Below are positions 1 to 5,301 of a stretch of DNA of 5,577 nucleotides, piece by piece. Source of the DNA: Rikenellaceae bacterium (GTDB lineage: Bacteria; Bacteroidota; Bacteroidia; Bacteroidales; Rikenellaceae); assembly GCA_020859875.1 (NCBI GenBank), contig JAJBVJ010000115.1:1-5577 (forward strand). Direction: 5' to 3'. Position numbers and translations under genes: made by a program. A model generated the notes under the pieces. That model saw nothing but the letters and a program-made list of their open reading frames with translations, was not told the DNA's origin and did no database searches. Numbering within the stretch: position 1 is the first letter of the stretch; every line of letters starts with the position of its first letter.

Positions 1-437
1 TAGCGGTCTAACATTTTGCGGAAAGCCATTTTAGTCCACCGGTAATAGTCCTGATCGCTTGTGTTGATCTCGCGGTGGGGATCGTAGGAGAATCCCATGC
101 GCCCGAGCTGCTGGCGATAACGGGCCATATTCTGACGGGTGGTCTCGGCCGGATGTTGGCCGGTCTGGATGGCATACTGTTCGGCAGGAAGCCCGAAAGC
201 GTCATACCCCATCGGATGGAGCACATTGAAACCGCTGAGCCTCTTATACCTGCTGTATATGTCGGATGCGATATACCCGAGCGGGTGTCCAACATGGAGT
301 CCCGCACCCGAAGGATAGGGAAACATATCCAGAACGTAATATTTGGGCCGTGAATGGTCGATCTCCACCCTGTAAGTATCGCGCTCTTTCCAGATCCGCT
401 GCCATTTCTTTTCTATCTCCTTGAAATTGTATTCCAT
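1..437 (-). CDS. leuS: Leucyl-tRNA synthetase, N-terminal part (runs off left edge)
   Basis: Class I aminoacyl-tRNA synthetase that charges tRNA-Leu with leucine in the cytoplasm. The ATG is the complement of 435-437, and 145 codons are present before the window ends; full-length LeuRS is usually over 800 residues, so the editing domain, KMSKS loop and anticodon-binding parts lie outside. Visible signatures are the opening 'MEYNFKEIEKKWQ', the block FPYPSGAGLHVGHPLGY at residues 39-55 with the HIGH-type signature HVGH at 48-51, 'VLHPMGYDAFGLPAEQYAI' at 72-90 and 'TGQHPAETT' at 92-100. This form is typical of Bacteroidota LeuRS. Odd point: the region around residues 115-124 reads GFSYDPHREI, where I recall Asp-Trp before the Arg-Glu in most LeuRS. 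The start is fixed by family alignment, and a perfect -7 element lies 24 bases upstream. Family identity is very secure. Confidence 0.97.
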   Translation of the reverse strand, partial: MEYNFKEIEKKWQRIWKERDTYRVEIDHSRPKYYVLDMFPYPSGAGLHVGHPLGYIASDIYSRYKRLSGFNVLHPMGYDAFGLPAEQYAIQTGQHPAETTRQNMARYRQQLGRMGFSYDPHREINTSDQDYYRWTKMAFRKMLDR

Positions 438-460
438 AACCAGAGGTTTGCTTCGAAGGG

Positions 461-468
461 CAAAAATA
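461..468 (-). promoter_or_regulatory. Bacteroidota-type -7 promoter element for leuS
   Basis: On the minus strand this reads TATTTTTG, a perfect match to the Bacteroidota primary sigma factor -7 consensus TAnnTTTG. It would place the transcription start near 454-457, giving a leader of roughly 18 nt before the leuS ATG. No clear TTTG -33 box is visible 19-21 bases further upstream; that position falls inside the inverted repeat at 474-502. Inferred from consensus and position only. Confidence 0.6.
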
Positions 469-473
469 CGATT

Positions 474-502
474 TTTCCGCTACATTTTGTGCGTAGCGGA
501 AA
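474..502. repeat. Perfect 10-bp inverted repeat between the nitroreductase gene and leuS
   Basis: TTTCCGCTAC (474-483) and GTAGCGGAAA (493-502) are perfect reverse complements separated by 9 bases. On the minus strand it lies 36 bases past the nitroreductase stop codon and 5 bases upstream of the leuS -7 element, covering the expected -33 region. As RNA it could form a stable hairpin and end the upstream transcript, but no U-tract follows directly: minus-strand transcription reads AAATCG and only then a short T run. It could instead be an operator over the leuS promoter. The structure is certain; the role is open. Confidence 0.6.
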
Positions 503-538
503 TTAAGCGGCGGATTGATAAGGTTTACCCCGGGAGCG

Positions 539-1072
539 TTATTCGATGCGGAAGGCCATTTCGGCGTCCTCGGGCCTGGGTTTATGGGGGGACGGATATA
601 TTGCCGGATATCCGCAGGCTACCACGCACAGTATTCGATAGCCCGAGATCTGTGGAACGGACTCCTGCAAATACTGCGCGGCGGTCTTTCCGTCGGGGTC
701 TTCGTTGCGGTGGGGCCGACCGTCGACATGCACCCAGCAGGTGCCCAAACCGAGGTCTTCAGCGGCCAGCTGCAGAATTGTTGCCGATATGGAACAATTT
801 TCCTTCCAGAGATCGGTTCCCGAATCTTCGGCCAGAATGAAGAAAGCCAGAGGGGCCTCCTGTACGAACTGCGATCCGGTGGAGCGCATCCCGGCAACCA
901 GGCGAAGTATATCTGGATTTTCGGTATAGGCGATGCGGGTCGAGCGGCAGTTTTTGGAGGAGGGGGCGGTCAGCGTGGTGGCGATCAGGCTGTCGATGAT
1001 ATGCCGGGGAACTCTCTTTTCTTCGAATTTACGGATGGAGCGCCTCTTTTGGGCAAGTTGCTGGAATGTCAT
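539..1072 (-). CDS. Nitroreductase-family flavoprotein
   Basis: A 177-residue predicted FMN-dependent NAD(P)H oxidoreductase of the nitroreductase fold, likely cytoplasmic; no signal peptide is seen. Family features: the N-terminal phosphate-binding signature RRSIRKF (residues 10-16), an APSSKN segment (36-41) equivalent to the usual 'APSxxNxQPW' FMN-contact loop, the helix 'CSISATILQLAAEDLGLGTCWV' split at 93-102 and 103-114, and the C-terminal YRILCVVACGYP (145-156), which matches the family's closing 'GYP' strand. The length fits the short nitroreductase subgroup. The reading frame is open 34 codons further upstream, but that extension would cross the candidate promoter and lacks family similarity, so the ATG at 1070-1072, immediately before 'TFQQLAQKRRSIR', is chosen. 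It is on the same strand as leuS with a 101-bp gap, and divergent from the HAD gene. The physiological substrate cannot be told from sequence. Confidence 0.92.
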   Translation of the reverse strand: MTFQQLAQKRRSIRKFEEKRVPRHIIDSLIATTLTAPSSKNCRSTRIAYTENPDILRLVAGMRSTGSQFVQEAPLAFFILAEDSGTDLWKENCSISATILQLAAEDLGLGTCWVHVDGRPHRNEDPDGKTAAQYLQESVPQISGYRILCVVACGYPAIYPSPHKPRPEDAEMAFRIE

Positions 1073-1091
1073 ACTGTTTAATTTTAATTGC

Positions 1092-1102
1092 ACTAAATTA
1101 GT
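1092..1102. repeat. Small palindrome over the nitroreductase -7 region
   Basis: ACTAAATTAGT has 5-bp arms around a single central base and coincides with the candidate -7 element of the nitroreductase gene. It could be a binding site for a dimeric regulator, but a site this short and AT-rich is also easily produced by chance. Confidence 0.3.
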
Positions 1103-1123
1103 AAAAATCCCGGAGCGTCGAAA
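1093..1123 (-). promoter_or_regulatory. Candidate promoter of the nitroreductase gene
   Basis: On the minus strand TTTC (complement of 1120-1123) is followed after 19 bases by TAATTTAG (complement of 1093-1100). Against the Bacteroidota consensus TTTG-N19-21-TAnnTTTG the spacing is right and each box has one mismatch. The start point would be near 1087-1089, giving a leader of about 16 nt to the ATG at 1072. Confidence 0.5.
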
Positions 1124-1153
1124 GGCTATAACGATACCGCTAATTTGCAGCCG

Positions 1154-1172
1154 GTTGGGATTATTTCCCGAC
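1154..1172. repeat. Imperfect inverted repeat upstream of the HAD gene -7 element
   Basis: GTTGGGA (1154-1160) and TCCCGAC (1166-1172) form a 7-bp dyad with one mismatch (a G:T pair if RNA) and a 5-bp AT spacer. It lies 8 bases upstream of the candidate -7 box at 1181, over the position expected for the -33 box. A regulator-binding role is possible but not shown. Confidence 0.35.
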
Positions 1173-1180
1173 AAATTACG

Positions 1181-1188
1181 TACCTTTA
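1181..1188 (+). promoter_or_regulatory. Candidate -7 element for the HAD-rdgB operon
   Basis: TACCTTTA matches TAnnTTTG at all but the last position, in the common Bacteroidota context 'GTACCTTTRGC'. It would start transcription near 1192-1195, about 13 nt before the ATG at 1207. A good TTTG at -33 is not seen; TTG at 1155-1157 is slightly too far upstream. Moderate support. Confidence 0.5.
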
Positions 1189-1206
1189 GCCCAAACCTTA
1201 CACAGT

Positions 1207-2046
1207 ATGGACAGGAACGTTACGGTAGCTTTGATATACGACTTCGACGGAACACTCTCTCCGGGGAATATGCAGGAGTACGATTTTATCCCCACGGTGG
1301 GTAAAAGCAACCGCGAATTCTGGCAGGACAGCAACGACCTTGCCGAGGAGCAGGATGCAGACCCGATCCTGGCATACATGTATAAGATGCTGCACGAAGC
1401 GCGCAGTACGGGCCTGTCTCTGCGCAAGGACGCGTTTATGGCATCGGGGTCGAAGATCACCCTCTATCCGGGTGTCGAGCAGTGGTTCGGGCGAATTAAC
1501 GGCTATGCCGCCGCGAAAGGGATCACGGTACACCACTACATCAACTCTTCGGGGCTGAAGGAGATGATCGAAGGTACGCCCATAGCCAAAGAGTTCCGGA
1601 AGATCTACGCCTGTTCGTTCCTCTACGATGTGGACGGAGTGGCCTACTGGCCTGCGGTCGTCGTGAATTATACGAATAAGACCCAGTTTATTTTCAAGAT
1701 AAACAAAGGTGTCGAATCGGTCTACGACAGCAAGGAGGTTAATAAATATCTGCCGGAAAACCAGCGCCCCGTCCAATTCCGCCACATGATCTATTTCGGC
1801 GACGGAACGACCGATATTCCCTGTATGCGCCTGGTTAAGGCCCAGGGCGGCCATTCCATCGCCGTATATAATGCCGCTTCGAAAACCAATAAAGCGGCAT
1901 CGGAAAAGCTGCTGCGCGACAACAGGGTAAGTTATGTATGCCAGGCCGATTATACGGACGGAAGCCATATTGATACGGTGGTGAAGACCATTCTCGATAA
2001 GATCGCCGCAGACCGCAGGCTCGAAATGCTGGTTACGGAAAAGTAA
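1207..2046 (+). CDS. HAD-superfamily hydrolase (phosphatase-like)
   Basis: A 279-residue predicted cytoplasmic phosphatase of the haloacid dehalogenase superfamily. Motif I is YDFDGTLS at residues 11-18, with Asp12 as expected nucleophile and Asp14 as acid/base. Motif II is probably the Ser in INSSG (112-116). The motif III lysine is likely Lys164 or Lys167 in FKINKG. Motif IV is FGDGTTDIP (197-205), with Asp199 and Asp203 for Mg2+ binding. About 75 residues between motif I and the 'YPGVEQWF' segment form a helical cap, as in phosphoserine-phosphatase-like (C1-cap) members. All catalytic positions look intact, so it should be active, but the substrate cannot be predicted. The start directly precedes motif I with the usual short N-terminus. 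It is divergent from the nitroreductase gene, and the next gene begins only 18 bp downstream, so an operon is likely. The opposite strand is open across the whole gene, which I regard as a codon-bias artefact. Confidence 0.93.
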   Translation: MDRNVTVALIYDFDGTLSPGNMQEYDFIPTVGKSNREFWQDSNDLAEEQDADPILAYMYKMLHEARSTGLSLRKDAFMASGSKITLYPGVEQWFGRINGYAAAKGITVHHYINSSGLKEMIEGTPIAKEFRKIYACSFLYDVDGVAYWPAVVVNYTNKTQFIFKINKGVESVYDSKEVNKYLPENQRPVQFRHMIYFGDGTTDIPCMRLVKAQGGHSIAVYNAASKTNKAASEKLLRDNRVSYVCQADYTDGSHIDTVVKTILDKIAADRRLEMLVTEK

Positions 2047-2064
2047 ACTACTAACCACATACAT

Positions 2065-2544
2065 ATGAAACGTTTATTTGCAGCACTGTTGTTGGGGATA
2101 GCAGCCTTACTGCCCGTAAGGTCTCAAGGGCTGTATCCGATTACGGCCGAGTCGCTTATCTACTATTTCGAAGAGAATTTCGACGTGTGGGAAGAGGCTA
2201 TGGAGGCACATGGTCTTCGTTCGCTGGATAGCTCGGTCGCCCGCGACCAGGGTCCGTTATATATCTTCGGAACCCCTCCAGATAATTACCTGTCCATGTC
2301 TAAGGACTCGGAACAAATATCGGTACAAGCGATTCAGTCCGGTGCGGCAGAGCCGATTTTAGCCGGGTTGTTCGGGGAGATAATCGACGGGGGACGCCAT
2401 GTAGGAAGCCAGTTAACCTACGCTTTCGGGAAAGAGATTAAAATAGATTACTATCTGTATGAGGGCTATTGGTTCGGCATCCATCTCTCCGATCATCCCG
2501 ACCGCCTCGAGGAGACGGTCTATGTGATCGAGCCTTTTCAATAG
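2065..2544 (+). CDS. Hypothetical secreted protein, 159 residues
   Basis: I do not recognise a family. Residues 1-20 form a clear Sec signal peptide: Lys2-Arg3, a hydrophobic core LFAALLLGIAALLPV, then a signal peptidase I site fitting Val18-Arg19-Ser20 before Gln21. There is no lipobox cysteine, so the product is expected to be periplasmic or exported soluble. The mature part (about 139 residues) is acidic and rich in aromatics (YYFEENFDVWEE near 32-43; YYLYEGYWFGIHL near 129-141) and has no cysteine. Alternating charged and aromatic residues at the C-terminus suggest a beta-rich fold, but this is a guess. It lies 18 bp after the HAD gene and 59 bp before rdgB, on the same strand, so probably co-transcribed. 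The leader 'CCACATACAT' has no Shine-Dalgarno site. The coding call is firm from the signal peptide, length and tight spacing; the function is unknown. Confidence 0.85.
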   Translation: MKRLFAALLLGIAALLPVRSQGLYPITAESLIYYFEENFDVWEEAMEAHGLRSLDSSVARDQGPLYIFGTPPDNYLSMSKDSEQISVQAIQSGAAEPILAGLFGEIIDGGRHVGSQLTYAFGKEIKIDYYLYEGYWFGIHLSDHPDRLEETVYVIEPFQ

Positions 2545-2603
2545 AGGTTCGGACGGCTGGACGAATACCGACGGTGCCCTTGATATCAAAAGTTGATAAA
2601 ATC

Positions 2604-3215
2604 ATGGAACTTATTTTCGCAACGAATAACCGGCACAAACTCGAGGAGGCAGCACAAATTCTTGGCGGTGGGTATATTTTGAAGACCCCATCGGATTTCG
2701 GCCTTTCCGAGGAAATTCCCGAAGAGAGGGATACGCTCGAGGGAAATGCCGTTCAGAAGGCAGAATTTGTAAAATTTCATACCGGACTCGACTGCTTTGC
2801 CGACGATACGGGCCTCGAGGTCGAAGCCCTGGGCGGGGAGCCGGGAGTGCGCTCCGCGCGGTACGCCACCGACGGCCACGATTTCGGGGCGAATACCGCC
2901 CTGCTTCTGAAGAACCTCGAGGGAGTTGCCGACCGCAGGGCCAGATTCCGGACGGTAATAGCTCTTATTCTCGACGGACGGCTATATACCTTCGAGGGAG
3001 AGGTTCGCGGGAAAATATCCAGAACAGCTGCAGGTAACAAGGGGTTCGGTTACGATCCCGTATTTATCCCCGAGGGTTATACCGAAACCTTCGCCCAGCT
3101 GCCGGCAGAGGTAAAAAACGCCATTTCCCACCGCGCGGAGGCAGTACGGAAACTGGCCGTATTCCTTAAAGATTACGGCAAATATCAGGGCGACCCGTCG
3201 CTAAAAGGAAAATAA
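2604..3215 (+). CDS. rdgB: RdgB/HAM1-family non-canonical purine NTP pyrophosphatase
   Basis: A 203-residue cytoplasmic house-cleaning enzyme that hydrolyses dITP, ITP and XTP to monophosphates and pyrophosphate, keeping deaminated purines out of DNA and RNA. The family pattern is complete: ATNNRHK at 6-12 (phosphate-binding loop), GNAVQKA at 47-53, ADDTGLEVEAL at 66-76 containing the catalytic Asp, PGVRSARYA at 80-88, GFGYDPVFIP at 147-156 (base recognition) and ISHRAEA at 174-180. Length is normal for the family. The frame is open 45 codons upstream to a possible start at 2469, but that extension overlaps the preceding gene and resembles no family N-terminus; the ATG at 2604 places ATNN at its usual position. 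The leader is A-rich (GATAAAATC). No good promoter is seen in the 59-bp gap, so transcription is likely from the HAD operon. Confidence 0.97.
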   Translation: MELIFATNNRHKLEEAAQILGGGYILKTPSDFGLSEEIPEERDTLEGNAVQKAEFVKFHTGLDCFADDTGLEVEALGGEPGVRSARYATDGHDFGANTALLLKNLEGVADRRARFRTVIALILDGRLYTFEGEVRGKISRTAAGNKGFGYDPVFIPEGYTETFAQLPAEVKNAISHRAEAVRKLAVFLKDYGKYQGDPSLKGK

Positions 3216-3253
3216 TCGGTAGGCTGCTATATTACAGCTTGATAAAATAATTG

Positions 3254-3261
3254 TAATTTTG
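3254..3261 (+). promoter_or_regulatory. Bacteroidota-type -7 promoter element for the S9 peptidase gene
   Basis: TAATTTTG matches the consensus TAnnTTTG perfectly, inside an 88-bp AT-rich intergenic gap. The predicted start is near 3265-3268, leaving a leader of about 37 nt. The -33 region is AT-rich without a clear TTTG. The element implies that the peptidase gene is transcribed separately from rdgB. Confidence 0.6.
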
Positions 3262-3303
3262 TAGTATAAACTCAAATCCAGACCGCCAACTAATTCAGAC
3301 ATT

Positions 3304-5235
3304 ATGAAGAAAATCAATGCTTTCACACTTGCAATCCTGTGCTTTGTGCCGCTGCTTACCAACTGCGGCAATAAAGTGAAGGAAGTGAGGGAAATTCCCC
3401 TCGAAGACTTTTTCCGCAAACCCGAGATTTCATCCTTCCGCATCTCGCCTTCCGGCGAATATTACTCGTATAGGGCTCCTTACGAAACCCGCATGAATAT
3501 ATTTGTTCAGAAAGTGGGTGAAACGGAACCCATCCGGATCACCGACGAGACCGACAGGGACATTGCCGGCTACCTTTGGGCCAACGACGACCGCATTCTC
3601 TACCTCAAAGATACGGGAGGCGACGAGAATTACCAGCTATACGGCGTCAATATCGACGGTACCGACCTGATAGCCTACACGGCTATTCCCGGTGTACGTA
3701 CCGACATAATCGACGACCTGGAGGATATAGAAGAATATATCCTCATCGGTACCAACCAGCGCAACCCGCAGGTCTTCGACCCGTACAGGCTGAATGTAAA
3801 TACCGGCGAGATGGAGCTGCTCTATGAAAATCCCGGTAATATACTGGGCTGGATGACCGACAACGACGGGAAACTCAGAGTTGCCTATGTCATGGATGGT
3901 GTAAACAATACTATCCTTTACCGCGACACGGAGCAAGAAGATTTCCGCCCGGTACTCACCACGTCTTTTAAAGAATCCCTGAATTTTTACAGGTTCACTC
4001 CCGACAACAAATACGTTTACGCCATCTCGAACATCGGCAGGGATAAGGATGCCCTGGTTATAGTAGATCCGGCTACGGCCGAGGAAAAGGAGTTCATATA
4101 TGCCAATGAGAAATACGACCTGGCAGGAATGAGGTTCTCCAAGAAAAGGGAAGTACTCGAGTTCGCCGTATATTACGGTCATAAAGATCCGGGATACGAA
4201 TTCTTCGACGAAGAGTCCGAAAAGCTATATAAAAAGGTCAGGGGCCATTTCGATAACAACCTCGAAGTATCTCTGGTGTCGAGGAATAAAACCGAAGATG
4301 TTTATGTGGTAGCTACCGGCAGCGACAAGGATTACGGTGCCTATTATGTCTACGACACGACTACCGACGAGCTCACGAAGATCGCCGACATGGCACCGTG
4401 GATCGACCCCTCGGAGATGGCCGACATGATACCGGTTAAATACACCACCCGAGACGGGCTCGAGATAGAGGCTTACCTGACACTTCCGGGGGGCTATACA
4501 ATGAAAAATGCCCGGAAACTTCCCGTGGTAGTAAACCCGCACGGCGGCCCGTGGGCCCGTGATTACTGGGGATATGAACCGGAAGTACAGTTCCTCGCGA
4601 ACAGGGGATATGCCGTGCTGCAGATGAACTTCCGCGGTTCGACCGGCTATGGCCGCCAGTTCTGGGAAAAGTCTTTCAAGCAGTGGGGTCTCACGATGCA
4701 GGACGACATTACCGACGGTGTGCAGTGGCTGATCGACCAGGGAATAGCCGATCCGGATCGGATCGCCATTTACGGCGGTAGCTACGGCGGGTATGCGACG
4801 CTTGCAGGCATCACCAAGACACCGGAGCTTTATGCCGCAGCAGTGGACTACGTCGGGGTATCGAACCTCTTTACTTTCCTCGAGACCATACCTCCCTATT
4901 GGAAGCCGATGCTCGATATGATGTACGAAATGGTGGGCCATCCCGATGACGATAAAGACCAGCTTACGGCCACCTCGCCCGCCCTAAATGCCGATAAGAT
5001 CGTTACCCCGCTCTTCGTGGTTCAGGGAGCCAACGATCCGCGCGTAAATAAGGACGAGAGCGACCAGATGGTATCCGCCCTGCGCGACCGTGGGATCGAG
5101 GTGGACTATCTTGTAAAATATGATGAAGGCCACGGGTTCCGCAACCAGGAAAATGTGTTCGAAATGTACCGCGCCATGGAGAAATTCCTTGCCGAACACC
5201 TGCTCGGCGATAAAACTGAGCCATCGGTGCAGTAA
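3304..5235 (+). CDS. S9-family prolyl-oligopeptidase-type serine peptidase, predicted lipoprotein
   Basis: A 643-residue exopeptidase/oligopeptidase of the DPP or acylaminoacyl-peptidase type, likely cleaving peptides in the periplasm. Residues 1-21 look like a lipoprotein signal (MKKINAFTLAILCFVPLLTNC) split as 1-18 plus a lipobox LTNC at 18-21, with Cys21 as the lipid site; Asn at -1 is unusual by enterobacterial rules. Residues about 38-380 are the beta-propeller gate, opening with FFRKPEISSFRISPSG. The alpha/beta hydrolase domain follows from about 395: NPHGGP at 411-416, FRGSTGYG at 443-450, the nucleophile elbow GGSYGGY at 491-497 with Ser493, Asp578 in GANDPR, and His610 in DEGHGF. The triad is intact. 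Length is normal for S9 enzymes. It has its own -7 element and ends 13 bp before a strong terminator hairpin, so it appears monocistronic. In asaccharolytic or peptide-using Bacteroidota such enzymes feed on dietary or host peptides; the exact specificity cannot be read from sequence. Confidence 0.95.
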   Translation: MKKINAFTLAILCFVPLLTNCGNKVKEVREIPLEDFFRKPEISSFRISPSGEYYSYRAPYETRMNIFVQKVGETEPIRITDETDRDIAGYLWANDDRILYLKDTGGDENYQLYGVNIDGTDLIAYTAIPGVRTDIIDDLEDIEEYILIGTNQRNPQVFDPYRLNVNTGEMELLYENPGNILGWMTDNDGKLRVAYVMDGVNNTILYRDTEQEDFRPVLTTSFKESLNFYRFTPDNKYVYAISNIGRDKDALVIVDPATAEEKEFIYANEKYDLAGMRFSKKREVLEFAVYYGHKDPGYEFFDEESEKLYKKVRGHFDNNLEVSLVSRNKTEDVYVVATGSDKDYGAYYVYDTTTDELTKIADMAPWIDPSEMADMIPVKYTTRDGLEIEAYLTLPGGYTMKNARKLPVVVNPHGGPWARDYWGYEPEVQFLANRGYAVLQMNFRGSTGYGRQFWEKSFKQWGLTMQDDITDGVQWLIDQGIADPDRIAIYGGSYGGYATLAGITKTPELYAAAVDYVGVSNLFTFLETIPPYWKPMLDMMYEMVGHPDDDKDQLTATSPALNADKIVTPLFVVQGANDPRVNKDESDQMVSALRDRGIEVDYLVKYDEGHGFRNQENVFEMYRAMEKFLAEHLLGDKTEPSVQ

Positions 5236-5248
5236 TATGGCTTACTTA

Positions 5249-5284
5249 AAAAAGCGAGGCTGCACGGGTGCAGCCTCGCTTTTT
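5249..5284. terminator. Bidirectional intrinsic terminator
   Basis: The GC-rich stem GCGAGGCTGCA (5254-5264) pairs perfectly with TGCAGCCTCGC (5269-5279) around the loop CGGG. It is flanked by A5 on the left and T5 on the right, extending the pairing to 16 bp. The symmetry gives a U-tract in both directions, so it should terminate the S9 peptidase gene from the left and the convergent gene (stop at 5302-5304) from the right. Confidence 0.93.
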
Positions 5285-5301
5285 ATACCATGTTTCAATG
5301 T

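Noticed and set aside
75..353. 92-codon plus-strand frame near the left edge
   Set aside because: It is antisense to the leuS coding sequence, whose translation matches LeuRS residue by residue.
515..1081. 188-codon plus-strand frame opposite the nitroreductase gene
   Set aside because: Its translation is Gly- and Arg-rich with no family similarity, while the minus strand encodes a full nitroreductase.
1198..2064. 288-codon open frame on the minus strand across the whole HAD gene
   Set aside because: The plus strand encodes a HAD hydrolase with all catalytic motifs. The antisense product resembles no family and arises because codons whose complements are stops (TTA, CTA, TCA) are rare in the real gene.
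2580..2589. Palindrome TTGATATCAA upstream of rdgB
   Set aside because: A single 10-bp AT-rich palindrome inside an operon gap with no adjacent promoter element; not distinguishable from chance.
2469..2603. 45-codon N-terminal extension of rdgB
   Set aside because: It overlaps the secreted protein gene in another frame, and the family's ATNN loop normally follows within a few residues of the start, as it does from 2604.
3221..3240. Weak hairpin AGGCTG/CAGCTT after rdgB
   Set aside because: It has only six pairs including one G:T and an 8-base loop, and no T-tract follows directly; too weak to call an rdgB terminator.
3239..3267. Enterobacterial-style TTGATA-N17-TAGTAT promoter before the peptidase gene
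   Set aside because: The match is partial, and the genome signals are of Bacteroidota type, where the overlapping TAATTTTG element is the better candidate.
4225..4941. 238-codon open frame on the minus strand inside the S9 peptidase gene
   Set aside because: It lies opposite the propeller end and catalytic domain of an intact peptidase, has no promoter or family signature, and is a codon-bias shadow; the same holds for 3637-4182.
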